Positions 1 through 9,109 are shown, counted from the first letter of the stretch. The stretch: DNA of 50,781 nucleotides from CAYFFO01 sp964342485 (GCA_964342485.1 CAYFFO010000012.1:1-50781), one strand, 5' to 3'. Notes: generated by a model not told the origin, from the sequence alone. A program made the numbers and translations.

Positions 1-635
1 ATTTATCTATAAAGAAACTAGAATCTGCTATAAAAGATTTCCAATTATCAGGACTACAGTTCATACCTGATCGATTACCGCTCTATGGCGAAACTGAAGA
101 CTGGACTTCACCAGGTTTTAGGCCTTTCTGGGATGCTTTCGTAAATTATAGGATTCCTGTGTTCATCACCCCTAGTTATGATTCTCTAGAAGGAGAAACA
201 TTAGACCGCTATATTGCTGGGATTAAAAGAATACGTAAATGGATGGACATATATAAAAACACCCCGGTAGTACTCACCGGAGGTTTGGGTTGGAGATCAT
301 TCATTCAAGGTAATAGTGTTGTTATTCCAGAAGAAGTGTATGAAGCTTTGCCTGTAGATAATCCAAATTTCCATATGCAGATACTTTTTGCGATTGCTTT
401 AGGAGGCTTATGGGAGTATCCAATGTTGGAAATTCAACCAACGTTGGAGGAACTGGTAGAACGATTTGGTGCCGATCGTTTACAGTGGGGAACTGATATG
501 CCTATGGTAATGCGTTTTTACACATATAGACAAAATCTTACACATATAAAACGTGTTTCATCTTTCCTAAAAGAGTCTGAAATAGCATTAATAACCGGAG
601 GTAATATTGCCAGGTTATTAGGAGTGGAAGGATAA
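1..635 (+). CDS. Amidohydrolase family protein (Amidohydro_2), 5'-truncated by window edge
   Basis: The reading frame is open from base 3 to the stop at 633-635. The GTG at 159 is therefore internal and the N-terminus lies outside the window. The visible ~210 residues look like the C-terminal half of a metal-dependent TIM-barrel hydrolase of the amidohydrolase-related type. The motif FGADRLQWGTDMP is the usual 'G.dR..wGSD.P' segment that carries the late metal or catalytic Asp, and GGNIARLLG matches the family's terminal 'gN..rll' helix. Enzymes of this family hydrolyse or decarboxylate cyclic or aromatic carboxylates, and the substrate cannot be read here. No promoter or partner gene is visible upstream. 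Confidence 0.75.
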   Translation, partial: LSIKKLESAIKDFQLSGLQFIPDRLPLYGETEDWTSPGFRPFWDAFVNYRIPVFITPSYDSLEGETLDRYIAGIKRIRKWMDIYKNTPVVLTGGLGWRSFIQGNSVVIPEEVYEALPVDNPNFHMQILFAIALGGLWEYPMLEIQPTLEELVERFGADRLQWGTDMPMVMRFYTYRQNLTHIKRVSSFLKESEIALITGGNIARLLGVEG

Positions 636-757
636 ACCCATTCCGGCTTGTCGTTCTGGACATGTTTTCTATAATATTTACATCGATTAATAGAGGTGTA
701 TTGATGTCAAATCGGGTTAACGTTTTATAACAATTTTAAAGTGGATGTGGGAAGGTA

Positions 758-2113
758 ATGGACAAATTTAAAGAATTAACAGCGCAAGTCGATAACTACA
801 TTGATGAAATTATTCAACTGGAACAAGAATTAATAAAAATAGAATCAGTAAATACGGGTATTATGCCTACTGGAAACGAAACTGAGGCATGTGAATATGT
901 AAGAAACTGGTTTAGTAAATACAATATTCAATCTTCTATCCTTGAATCAGTTCCTGGTCGAGGTAATATCATAGCCAAGCTACAAGGTGAAAGTTCCATA
1001 AATGGGCTTATGTTCATGTCCCATACCGATGTAGTACCTGTTGAGGATGAATCAAAATGGAAGTATCCTCCTTTTGCTGGAATACTAGATAAAGGAAGAA
1101 TTTACGGTAGAGGCGCTTCTGACTGTAAAGGATTGTTAACTGCGCAAATGATGGCCATGCGTTTACTAAACAGTAACGAAATAAAATTAAAAGACAATTT
1201 AATACTAGTGTCAGGAGCAGATGAAGAACATGGAGGAAGGTATGGTTTTGGTTGGTTGGCTGAAAATCACCCTGAAAAAATTACTGCTAAATATGCAGTT
1301 AATGAAGGTGGCGGTAATGCTTTAAGAGCAGCTGGCACATCTGCTTATCTGTTGGGAGTTGGTGAAAAAGGCAGGTTGCAATTGGAAATTTCTATAAAAG
1401 GTACAAGTGCACATGCTTCGACGCCATGGCAAGGTTCAAACGCTCTATTTGTTTTGGGACAAGTAGTTAAACGTATAGAAGATTACCAAGCTGAACGGGA
1501 CGTTTCACTTGAGTTTTTTAAATATCTTTCTAATTTAGCAATTGAAGATAAACCAACTATTAATAATATAGATGAGATAATTTCTGGATTTGAATCTGAA
1601 AATAAACATATGGCTTCCATGTTAAAAGCTCAATCTCGCATGACCATAACCCCTACGATGGTACACGGAGGAGTTAAATCTAATTCAGTTCCTGAATCAA
1701 TCAATTTAACCTGTGACGTAAGAACTTTGCCTCACCAAGATCAAATTTATTTGGAGGAAGAACTAGTCAAAATATTCAAAGGTATCAATGGATTGGATTA
1801 CACCATAGATTACATGGCAATTCCAAACTCTTCTCCATATGAGACTTCATTTATAGACACTTTAAAAGATGTAACGCAAAGGATTGTGGATAGAAGTAAT
1901 TTACAATGGGTTCCTGCAGTCTGTAGCGGATTTACTGATTCACGGTTTACTCGAAACCTTGGGGTAAAAACCTATGGCTTTATGGGAGCTCATCCTGATG
2001 ATGATCCTATGGTAACTAATATTCATGGTACAGATGAATCCGAAAGTGTTAAATCTCTTGTAGTTAGCACAAAGATAATGCTTGGACTGGCATATGAATT
2101 ATTAGCAATATAG
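758..2113 (+). CDS. M20-family metallopeptidase (ArgE/DapE/ACY1-like)
   Basis: 451 residues, full length for M20 dinuclear zinc amidohydrolases that remove N-acyl groups or cleave small peptides in the cytoplasm. The metal-site motifs are in order: MSHTDVVP with His89 and Asp91, GRGASDCKG with bridging Asp122, and DEEHGG with the catalytic/ligand Glu pair 156-157. A later NIHGTDE segment supplies the last His. The lid/dimerisation domain begins near GKGRLQLEISIKG. The ATG is preceded by GGGAAGG, which supports the start. The exact substrate (acetylornithine, succinyl-DAP, carnosine-type dipeptide, acyl amino acid) cannot be decided from motifs. It appears to be a single-gene unit. Confidence 0.85.
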   Translation: MDKFKELTAQVDNYIDEIIQLEQELIKIESVNTGIMPTGNETEACEYVRNWFSKYNIQSSILESVPGRGNIIAKLQGESSINGLMFMSHTDVVPVEDESKWKYPPFAGILDKGRIYGRGASDCKGLLTAQMMAMRLLNSNEIKLKDNLILVSGADEEHGGRYGFGWLAENHPEKITAKYAVNEGGGNALRAAGTSAYLLGVGEKGRLQLEISIKGTSAHASTPWQGSNALFVLGQVVKRIEDYQAERDVSLEFFKYLSNLAIEDKPTINNIDEIISGFESENKHMASMLKAQSRMTITPTMVHGGVKSNSVPESINLTCDVRTLPHQDQIYLEEELVKIFKGINGLDYTIDYMAIPNSSPYETSFIDTLKDVTQRIVDRSNLQWVPAVCSGFTDSRFTRNLGVKTYGFMGAHPDDDPMVTNIHGTDESESVKSLVVSTKIMLGLAYELLAI

Positions 2114-2316
2114 GTAAAGCGAACGAATGGCTATGGAACTGATTACACAGAACCAATAAGTCTAATTGGTGTGGAAATTATCTAAATAAACAGGCATTAA
2201 AATATTCTAACTGAACGTCTTAAGGTTATAGGCTTTAAATATGTATAATTCGGTTTCAATTCAATACAATAATCGCCATAGACATCAATTGAATGAGATT
2301 CTTCAAGGGGTTAACA

Positions 2317-2889
2317 ATGAAAATAGACCGGGATCTGTTCATTGACCAGGGATATTTGGTACTTCGGAATGTAATCCCGAAGAAGACAGTACTATTTTTA
2401 CTAGGACTGATGATCCTTGTCGGATTGGCCTGCGGCGATAGTACTGAAAAAGTTAACGACTATTTAAGTAAAGCTAAACTACATCTTGACAATGGCGAAT
2501 ATCAAAAAGCTATAGAAGATTTGACAGCGGTGATACGTCTGAATACCCAAGATGAATTGGCAGCATTGGCATACAGCAATAGGGCCACTGTCTATACCAT
2601 GTTAAATCAGGATCAAAAAGCTATAGAAGATTTGACAGAGGCAATACGAATTGATCCTAAATTCGCAAAAGCATATTACAACAGAGCCTATATTTATAAC
2701 GAATTAGGAGAGTATCAAAAATCAATAGAAGACTACACAGAGGTAATAGCTAAATCTAGTCCTCTTGATCCTATAATTGGACTAGTTTATGCCTCAAGAG
2801 GATTGGCCTATGGTGAATTGGGCCAAAAAGACAAGGCAGATTCTGATCGGCAACGAGCATGTGAATTGGACAGCAAATTTTGCGAATGA
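2317..2889 (+). CDS. TPR-repeat lipoprotein with a PhyH-like N-terminal leader
   Basis: The ATG at 2317 has AAGGGG six bases upstream and is preferred to the ATG at 2293, which has no ribosome site. The protein is 190 residues. Residues 22-39 (KK, a hydrophobic stretch, then VGLAC) form a lipoprotein signal with lipobox Cys39. About four tetratricopeptide repeats follow (two repeats carry the identical phrase QKAIEDLT), giving a probable extracytoplasmic scaffold anchored by lipid. Residues 1-21 are odd: DQGYLVLRNVIP is the typical opening of phytanoyl-CoA dioxygenase (PhyH) proteins, not of a lipoprotein. The gene looks like a lipoprotein body joined to the translation start of a dioxygenase gene. 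Whether the long n-region still allows Sec export and lipidation is unknown. Confidence 0.75.
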   Translation: MKIDRDLFIDQGYLVLRNVIPKKTVLFLLGLMILVGLACGDSTEKVNDYLSKAKLHLDNGEYQKAIEDLTAVIRLNTQDELAALAYSNRATVYTMLNQDQKAIEDLTEAIRIDPKFAKAYYNRAYIYNELGEYQKSIEDYTEVIAKSSPLDPIIGLVYASRGLAYGELGQKDKADSDRQRACELDSKFCE

Positions 2890-3028
2890 ATTCACAAACA
2901 CGAAAACCAAACCTATTATTTGATTCTACTTTGATTTGTGTATCGTAAAAGACCAATTTGTATTTATCCTAGCGGTTTTTTTATGGCTTGTTTACCGTTC
3001 TAATAAAAGGTTTGTACAGGATTAAACT

Positions 3029-3508
3029 ATGATGGTTAAACATGATGATATCGGACAGGATCAAGTAGAGGATTTTCTTAGATCATGGAAAGATGGCGTG
3101 ATTGAGATTGGAATAGCATACCAAGAAGACAATAATTACAAAGATGTAGCCAAAGGTTTTATTCAGACACATTATGCTTTTGATGTTGGAGATGTTTTGT
3201 TCAAACCAACATATACCAACGATGTCATATTCAGAAATAATCCCGAATCTGCTTTATCATATTTCGTTTCTGGGGACATTTCAGAAGATTCTGGTTTTGC
3301 GATAAAGCCATGGGAGAAAATCACCGTTTCAGATGTCAATTTTTTAATTGAATATACTTTCTGCGCAGTTATGGGAATACTGAACTTGAAGCCATTAGAT
3401 TCTATAAATCAAACTAAAATAGCTTTTACATTTATTTTGATTAAGGTTAATGATCGGCTAAAGATAAAAGTACACCATTCCTCTGAGTTAAGTAGAAACA
3501 GCTTTTAA
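3029..3508 (+). CDS. Probable iota-class carbonic anhydrase (COG4337-type)
   Basis: 159 residues, soluble, no signal peptide visible. The phrases VLFKPT, ALSYFVSGD, GFAIKPW and IEYTF, and above all the terminal KVHHSS, match my recollection of the COG4337/iota-carbonic-anhydrase family. That family is an NTF2/CaMKII-association-like fold described in diatoms, cyanobacteria and Burkholderia, some members working without a metal. The reaction would be CO2 hydration to bicarbonate. The match rests on remembered motifs and no search was run. The HHSS motif lies 15-12 residues from the end, as expected for a single-domain bacterial form. The gene stands alone and converges on plsY. Alternative: a non-enzymatic NTF2-like protein. 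Confidence 0.65.
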   Translation: MMVKHDDIGQDQVEDFLRSWKDGVIEIGIAYQEDNNYKDVAKGFIQTHYAFDVGDVLFKPTYTNDVIFRNNPESALSYFVSGDISEDSGFAIKPWEKITVSDVNFLIEYTFCAVMGILNLKPLDSINQTKIAFTFILIKVNDRLKIKVHHSSELSRNSF

Positions 3509-3579
3509 TATTTACAGTTAAAATGAGTCTCGGGTAACCATTCTTCCAATCAAGTTCTAATACGTATATTTCCCTGGGC

Positions 3580-4161
3580 CTAAGGTTCGTCTGCAAATGG
3601 ATTTGGCCCATATTGAAAAAAACTTTTAATCAATACGGCGATTGCTCCAATAAGAATTATGGAAATATTTGGCAAGTCTTCATATATTAGCCATCCTCCT
3701 AACCCTGTTACAAAAAAAAATACCAATCCTGTATAGGGCGCGTTTCTATAAAATTTCATAAATACAATAGAGCATAATGCTGCTATTAAACTGGCTACAG
3801 GAATAAGAGCCAATGTGGTACCCATTGCCACTGCCATCCCAGTACCACCCTTGAATTTCCAGAAAATTGGGAAAAAGTGTCCGAAAAGAACGAAAATAAC
3901 AGGGATCAATGCACTATAAGAAGGTAGATTTAGCCAATATATAGGTGTACATACAATGCTTCCTTTGATAACGTCTAAAATGAGCACTGCAATACCGTGT
4001 GTTCGCCCTATCTCACGAGTTACATTTGCTGTACCTGGATTACCAGTACCGAGATCACGAATATTTTTTCCTGAAAGTCGACTTACAAGGTCACCTGCAG
4101 GAATAGATCCAATAAGGTAAGAGGTAGCTGCCCAGGCAAAATAGACGTATAGATCAATCAT
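3580..4161 (-). CDS. plsY: Glycerol-3-phosphate acyltransferase PlsY
   Basis: 193 residues with several hydrophobic segments, the usual length for PlsY. This inner-membrane enzyme moves an acyl group from acyl-phosphate to glycerol-3-phosphate in the first step of phospholipid synthesis. The conserved loops are GSIPAG at 18-23, GTGNPGTANV at 38-47 (canonical GSGNxGATN), and GHFFPIFWKFKGGTG with His95 and KGG at 104-106. The position after KGG is Thr where Lys or Arg is common, a modest departure. The gene converges on the preceding carbonic-anhydrase-like gene and has no obvious operon partner. Some genomes carry divergent PlsY paralogues and I cannot say whether this is the only copy. Confidence 0.85.
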   Translation of the reverse strand: MIDLYVYFAWAATSYLIGSIPAGDLVSRLSGKNIRDLGTGNPGTANVTREIGRTHGIAVLILDVIKGSIVCTPIYWLNLPSYSALIPVIFVLFGHFFPIFWKFKGGTGMAVAMGTTLALIPVASLIAALCSIVFMKFYRNAPYTGLVFFFVTGLGGWLIYEDLPNISIILIGAIAVLIKSFFQYGPNPFADEP

Positions 4162-4258
4162 TGTTGTGTTCTATTTTTATTCACATTTGGTCTCCGCTAT
4201 CAAATAATTAATTAAGTGTACTGCATATCTTAGAATACATATAAGAAACACAATTTAA

Positions 4259-5068
4259 TTAATGAGCTAATTCAAGGTACGTGGGCTGGTTATGTAGCTT
4301 GCATGTAAACTCATTTCCTGCGTCATCTTTAGGTAGGTACCCTAATACCTCTTTGGCGGATTCGATTTCATGGACTCGTAAAGAATTACCAGACATACCG
4401 TAAACTATTGTGAATCCTACTGAATTAGGTGCATCGATACTACGTTCAATAATTTGAGCCGCGTCCCTATGGCTTAACCACATAGACAGCCCCCCCTTTT
4501 GTCGGGTCTGCCAGCCAGGTTGTTTATCAACAAGAGCACCTATACGGATTGCAATGAACGATATACCATATTTATCATTGTAGAGACTACCCAATGATTC
4601 TCCGAGAGATTTACCAACCCCATAATGACAACATGGCCTGATATTTTCAGTACCAATTAATGGGTAAGGCCTTCTAAGCCCGTTTAATTGTCCTTCGAAT
4701 ATTTCTTTATATGGAGACTGCGTTTCAGGAATATAACCAACTACATGATTAGTACTGGCAAAAACTATTCGTTTTACCCCCGCTTCCCTGCTGGCTTCCA
4801 TAACGTTGTATGTGCCAACTATATTGTTTTTCAAAATCGAATCCCATGGTGCTCCTCCATTTGGGTCTGCACCCAGATGCACTACTACATCCTGATTTTC
4901 AAAAGCGATTTTGATTGATTCAAGGTCTGATAGATCAGCAATATGAGTTTCAAAGTCTGATGCCGGTACCAGGTCTAGACCCTTGATTTGATATTTGGTT
5001 CCAAGGAATTCACATACTATTTTTCCTATCCTGCCTGAAATACCGGTAACCAATACATTTTTGTTCAC
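4259..5068 (-). CDS. NAD-dependent epimerase/dehydratase, uronate-dehydrogenase-like
   Basis: Extended-type SDR of 269 residues. I start at GTG 5068 because GGAGG lies eight bases upstream; that GGAGG falls inside a longer frame opening at ATG 5083, so the longer form is less likely. The Rossmann motif is GISGRIG near the N-terminus, the Ser region is STNHVVGY, and the catalytic pair is YGVGK. The STNHV...YG..K spacing and the short length resemble uronate dehydrogenases, which oxidise galacturonate or glucuronate to aldaric lactones. NAD(P)-dependent nucleoside-sugar enzymes of similar size exist, so the substrate is inferred. It is divergent from the Gfo/Idh/MocA gene, which would fit a shared role in sugar-acid metabolism. 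Confidence 0.7.
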   Translation of the reverse strand: MNKNVLVTGISGRIGKIVCEFLGTKYQIKGLDLVPASDFETHIADLSDLESIKIAFENQDVVVHLGADPNGGAPWDSILKNNIVGTYNVMEASREAGVKRIVFASTNHVVGYIPETQSPYKEIFEGQLNGLRRPYPLIGTENIRPCCHYGVGKSLGESLGSLYNDKYGISFIAIRIGALVDKQPGWQTRQKGGLSMWLSHRDAAQIIERSIDAPNSVGFTIVYGMSGNSLRVHEIESAKEVLGYLPKDDAGNEFTCKLHNQPTYLELAH

Positions 5069-5262
5069 CAAGATAGCCTCCATATCAATAATTAATTATT
5101 AAATAAACTTTCATAAAGTCTGGGTCACGTCTATATGATATTGTTTCTTCAGATTTCAAATTTTAACTAATGTTCTCAATTGACATAGTAGGTTAGAATA
5201 TTTCAAAAAGTTATTGATATGATTGCATAAATTAAATATATATCAATAAACGGAGTTCCAAA

Positions 5263-6297
5263 TTGACTATTAGAATAGGCGCCATAGGGCTTGGACACAG
5301 AGGGTTTAAACTTACCCAAACGGTTTCAACATTTGACGATGTAGATGTTGTAGCTTTAGCGGATATTGATAGTGAACGTCGTAAAGATGCCGCAGATAAG
5401 TTTGGGGTGACCAATACATTTGAACACCTGAGCCAAATGCTGGATAGTGTTGAACTTGATGCAGTGTTGATATTAACACCAGATCTAGGACACAAACCTC
5501 AAACTATTGCCGCTCTTAAGTCAGGTTGCCACGTACTAGTTGAGAAACCACCGAGTTATTCTTTAAGTGATACCAAAGAAATGGCTCAAGTATCCTTCGA
5601 TACAGGAAAACAGATGATGGTAGCTTGGAATCGTACTTTTGGTCTACTGCGGCTGAAAGAGATTTTTAATAATCAGCCTCCCGATATCCTTATTGCAGAT
5701 TATGCCAGACCAAACCCAGCGTATCTATCTCTTATCCGGACACACATAGTCAATCCATTCTATTATCTTAGCGGCAATCCAGAAAAAATACTGGCGACAG
5801 GAACTATGTTTGATGAAATTCAAGAAGGCAATATCGCTGCTTCCATCCAGTTCAAGAACGGAGCGATTGGGCAACTTACGGCCAGTCATGGGAGTGGAGC
5901 TCACAGTGAAAGATTGACTGCTTTTGGCTCGGGATACTCTGTATTCATCGACCGTACTGGAAATGGCACTGGACAGGTCTTTAGTGGAGGGAAGCTTATA
6001 GAGACGTTGCAACCAGTAGATACCGTTAAGTTACAGATGAGACATTTTATTGATTGCGTTAAAAATGACAAGGAACCATTAAATTCAGCTAGAGATGCAG
6101 TAGCAATCATGGAAATGACACACGGTATTATGGAATCAGCAGGATTTACCATTACTGAACAACCCAAAGACAGCAGAGGATGGTTATTGTGGTGTGGATG
6201 TGGTGGTAAAGTAGTTGCTAATGTTAAAGAGTGTCCGGAATGTGGACAACAATGGGCAGGATGGTCAATTCCACCAGATAAAGTAATGAAAGTTTGA
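5263..6297 (+). CDS. Gfo/Idh/MocA-family oxidoreductase with C-terminal Cys cluster
   Basis: 344 residues. The start is TTG with GGAG seven bases upstream. Residues 1-120 are a Rossmann domain (IGAIGLGHRG near the start) with the family EKP motif (HVLVEKPPS), followed by the alpha/beta substrate-binding domain. Such enzymes oxidise or reduce sugars, inositols or sugar acids with NAD(P). What is unusual is the tail after about residue 300: Cys311-x-Cys313, ten residues, Cys324-x2-Cys327, reading like a zinc ribbon, then a Trp/Pro-rich end. That tail is not part of the usual Gfo/Idh/MocA architecture. The divergent neighbour is a uronate-dehydrogenase-like gene. Substrate unknown. Confidence 0.8.
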   Translation: MTIRIGAIGLGHRGFKLTQTVSTFDDVDVVALADIDSERRKDAADKFGVTNTFEHLSQMLDSVELDAVLILTPDLGHKPQTIAALKSGCHVLVEKPPSYSLSDTKEMAQVSFDTGKQMMVAWNRTFGLLRLKEIFNNQPPDILIADYARPNPAYLSLIRTHIVNPFYYLSGNPEKILATGTMFDEIQEGNIAASIQFKNGAIGQLTASHGSGAHSERLTAFGSGYSVFIDRTGNGTGQVFSGGKLIETLQPVDTVKLQMRHFIDCVKNDKEPLNSARDAVAIMEMTHGIMESAGFTITEQPKDSRGWLLWCGCGGKVVANVKECPECGQQWAGWSIPPDKVMKV

Positions 6298-6353
6298 GAA
6301 AATTATCTCTAGATTGATGCTAAATATGCTCGATCTTATGATAAGTAGTTTAA

Positions 6354-7520
6354 ATGAAGAGACTACTCAACATATTTAAATTTGCTCTCGTCTTTATTTT
6401 CATAGTGATAGTGGCTATATCACTACTCGCATTTTTAACTCCGCAGGGGAAAACATCTTTAAAGACGATATTATTTATTCCTCAGGTCTTACCTTCAATC
6501 CACGTTAAGCCTTTGGAATGGTTTGGTTCAGATCCAATAGTAAAAGAAGTTAGCTATCCTTTAGCTAATGGTATTGGGATAGCAGACGTATATCGACCTT
6601 CTGGAGATGGTAGGTACAGTGCTGTGCTCTTTTCACAGGGAGTTGTGCCTGGAGGCAGATATGATCCCAGGATTGTGAGACTAGGTAAAGCTTTAGCTCG
6701 TTCTGGTGTAGTGGTAATGATTCCATGGTCAAACACACAAGTTCAAAATAGGATTTCGATAAATGATGTAGACGATATGGTTAATGCTTTCAGTTATCTT
6801 GTCACGCTAGACTATGTAAACCCAGAAAAGGCAGGTATGGGTGGGATATGCGTTGGGGCTTCTCTTTCTACAATTGCTGCTCAGGATTATCGAATACGTG
6901 ACAGTGTTAAATTCGTTAATTTTTTTGCTGGGTATTACGATGCAATTGATTTGGTTAAATCTATCGGTAGTCGAACCCGTTTTTATGAGGGTTATAGAGT
7001 ACCTTGGGATCCAGATAAATTGACTATGCAAATTTTTATGGGACATCTGATAGAAGGAGTAAGCGAAAGTAATGATCGGGAGTTATTAACAGATATATTT
7101 GTTAAAGGGAAAATCATTGATGATGTCGTTTTAGAAAATATAACTTCAGACGCTCATGCGGTTTACAAACTTTTAGATGGAATAGCTTTTGATGAAGTTG
7201 ATGATGCTATATCAAAACTGTCACCCAAGACTAAGCAATTTTTAAGAGATATATCGCCAAGTCGTAATATCAATAATTTAAATGCTCGTATGTTGATAAT
7301 GCATGACAGAGCAGATCGTCTGGTCAATTCTGAAGAATCCAAGCGATTAGCTGATGCTTTGTCTGATGGGAACAAGGTATATCATACAGAATTTTCCTTT
7401 TTTCAGCGTGAGATACAGGTACATGTTGGAGAATCCGATGATATAGGAGTTTTTGGATATGTTGGAGAATCTGTAAAACTTTTCAACCACATGTACCAAG
7501 TTTTTCGTGAACTTGAGTAA
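6354..7520 (+). CDS. Membrane-anchored alpha/beta hydrolase (dienelactone-hydrolase-like)
   Basis: 388 residues. Residues 1-30 are basic then strongly hydrophobic, so an uncleaved anchor or signal peptide is likely and the hydrolase would face the periplasm or outer side. The nucleophile elbow is GGICVGAS with Cys166 in place of Ser, as in dienelactone hydrolases (G-x-C-x-G). A late LIMHDRADRLV supplies the acid Asp and a VHVGESDD segment near the C-terminus may supply the His. It follows the Gfo/Idh/MocA gene in the same direction after 56 bases, so co-transcription is possible. The substrate cannot be assigned; an ester or lactone is plausible given the neighbours. Confidence 0.65.
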   Translation: MKRLLNIFKFALVFIFIVIVAISLLAFLTPQGKTSLKTILFIPQVLPSIHVKPLEWFGSDPIVKEVSYPLANGIGIADVYRPSGDGRYSAVLFSQGVVPGGRYDPRIVRLGKALARSGVVVMIPWSNTQVQNRISINDVDDMVNAFSYLVTLDYVNPEKAGMGGICVGASLSTIAAQDYRIRDSVKFVNFFAGYYDAIDLVKSIGSRTRFYEGYRVPWDPDKLTMQIFMGHLIEGVSESNDRELLTDIFVKGKIIDDVVLENITSDAHAVYKLLDGIAFDEVDDAISKLSPKTKQFLRDISPSRNINNLNARMLIMHDRADRLVNSEESKRLADALSDGNKVYHTEFSFFQREIQVHVGESDDIGVFGYVGESVKLFNHMYQVFRELE

Positions 7521-8026
7521 TCTTCTCCATATTTTACCTCTGCATGACTGTAACACCTAGGCAACGTATAATTACAAGGTCTCTTAATTAACCGAATTAG
7601 GGTTTATTCCAAAGTTGTTTTTATAAATAAAACAAGGAAACCATATTTTTTAATACCGTTTGAAAAACTATCATTCTTAACAGACGTTGGAACAAAAACT
7701 CAAATTCAAACCTGAACAGATTTACTTAATACAGAAGTTAGTTGTACAACCTAATTTGAACAATAAATATTGTATCTTTAAGTATAATTACTTCGATTAA
7801 TGTAGCTAATAATCTTAAGTAATTCATGTAGATCCAAATATTTTCGGTGAAATACAATCTTTATCATTTGACTCCTTTTCTGGATTATTGGCTTCATATA
7901 TACTCTCGTGATTCTTGACAATCTTTTTAAAATTGACCTTTGGCTACCATAGATGTAACCATATAGATTCAATTGGCCAATACTATAAATATAGAATTTC
8001 ATGAATTGAAAAGAAAGGAAAAGTTA
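7521..8026. other. 506-base non-coding stretch
   Basis: Very AT-rich spacer between the hydrolase and the TIM-barrel gene. The only open frame inside (minus strand, 7778-8002) encodes a basic, low-complexity peptide I do not recognise and has no convincing start. A TTGACA hexamer lies at 7915-7920, but no good -10 follows at the right distance. I see no tRNA, no terminator-grade hairpin and no known riboswitch. It may hold the promoter and leader of the downstream gene, or a decayed gene. Confidence 0.5.
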
Positions 8027-9109
8027 ATGCCACGTCAATTACCGGTATGGGGTCCACCAAACTATCCTCTTGATCAATCTGATTCTTCTACAAAAAAGGT
8101 TGATCTTGAATACGTAGAAAACTGCTCTAAAGCGGGTGTTACCAAATTAATACCTGGTGGTGGATCGAAAAATTTAGTTGAAACTGCCCATACAAACGAT
8201 ATCGAAGTGCATCCATATAATGCTTTCCCCGCACATGGAGGTTTGAACATTGAATATAGGCAATGGTCAACGATTTATCCAAGACCTGGTATAGAAGCTC
8301 CCGAAAGCAGAGTCTTGTTGGATGACCACCGCCCTATTTATGCAGGGCCATATACGAATCTCAAACTGTCTGATTTTTCTAAACAACATCCTGAATACTG
8401 GTCTCGAAAGAGAGATGATTCGGATAATCTCTTTCCAGGGGAAGTACTATCATTAAGTCTTTCTCATGAACAGGTACGTGAATACGAAATCGGGATCTAT
8501 TTAGATATGCTGGAAGAGACTGGCGGTGATGGTGTACAAGTAGAATTTGTCAGAACTAATGAAGACGAAAATGGGACTAATATTCACGGTTACGAAGATC
8601 GTATGGTACAGGAATTTATTCAGGCACATGGGAAAAATCCGATGGAAATTCCCAATGATGATGAAGATTGGATGAGATTCAGATCAAATTATGTGACTTT
8701 GTTTTTAAGTGAATTGAGAGACAGGATCAAGACTAGCCGGCCTGAGGCCGTTCTTTCAAGCACAATCATTGCACAAGAGACTAGTGATTACTTGAAACTT
8801 CTACAGGATTGGCCAACTTGGATTGACCGAGGTTTAGTGGACGAGTTTTATCTATGGTTTCGAACCAATTCAAATTTGAAGGATCTTGAACGCCAAATGG
8901 CACACGTTGCCAAAATTAATTCGAACAGAGTGCCATTGATAGCTGAATTGTCTTGTTATCACCCTGGAAGTTTTCAGCAGCCTGAAATGTTACTTGAAGC
9001 AGCTAGAGTTGCCTTGGATAATGGGGCGGATGCTGTCGGAGTTTATCGAAGTCATGCTATAGAACAATTAGATTTATGGAGTGTATTAGAAAAGATATCA
9101 ACACTTTGA
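8027..9109 (+). CDS. GH10-like / DUF187-type TIM-barrel protein
   Basis: I start at ATG 8027, preceded by AAAGGAAAA, rather than at an in-frame TTG 54 bases upstream that lacks a ribosome site. The protein is 360 residues, with no signal peptide. Segments such as GGDGVQVEFVR, the long acidic stretch around EIPNDDEDW followed by RFRSNYVTLFLSELRDR, and a late LIAELSCY resemble uncharacterised glycosyl-hydrolase-like (GHL10/DUF187) barrels. In those, acidic residues at strand ends would be catalytic. I infer a sugar- or glycoside-related role, which the sugar-oxidoreductase neighbours support. It could also be a barrel with a non-hydrolytic function. Confidence 0.55.
   Translation: MPRQLPVWGPPNYPLDQSDSSTKKVDLEYVENCSKAGVTKLIPGGGSKNLVETAHTNDIEVHPYNAFPAHGGLNIEYRQWSTIYPRPGIEAPESRVLLDDHRPIYAGPYTNLKLSDFSKQHPEYWSRKRDDSDNLFPGEVLSLSLSHEQVREYEIGIYLDMLEETGGDGVQVEFVRTNEDENGTNIHGYEDRMVQEFIQAHGKNPMEIPNDDEDWMRFRSNYVTLFLSELRDRIKTSRPEAVLSSTIIAQETSDYLKLLQDWPTWIDRGLVDEFYLWFRTNSNLKDLERQMAHVAKINSNRVPLIAELSCYHPGSFQQPEMLLEAARVALDNGADAVGVYRSHAIEQLDLWSVLEKISTL

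Noticed and set aside
7778..8002. Possible small basic protein in the 506-base spacer
   Set aside because: AT-rich composition, no recognisable domain, no Shine-Dalgarno, and it overlaps the likely leader of the next gene.
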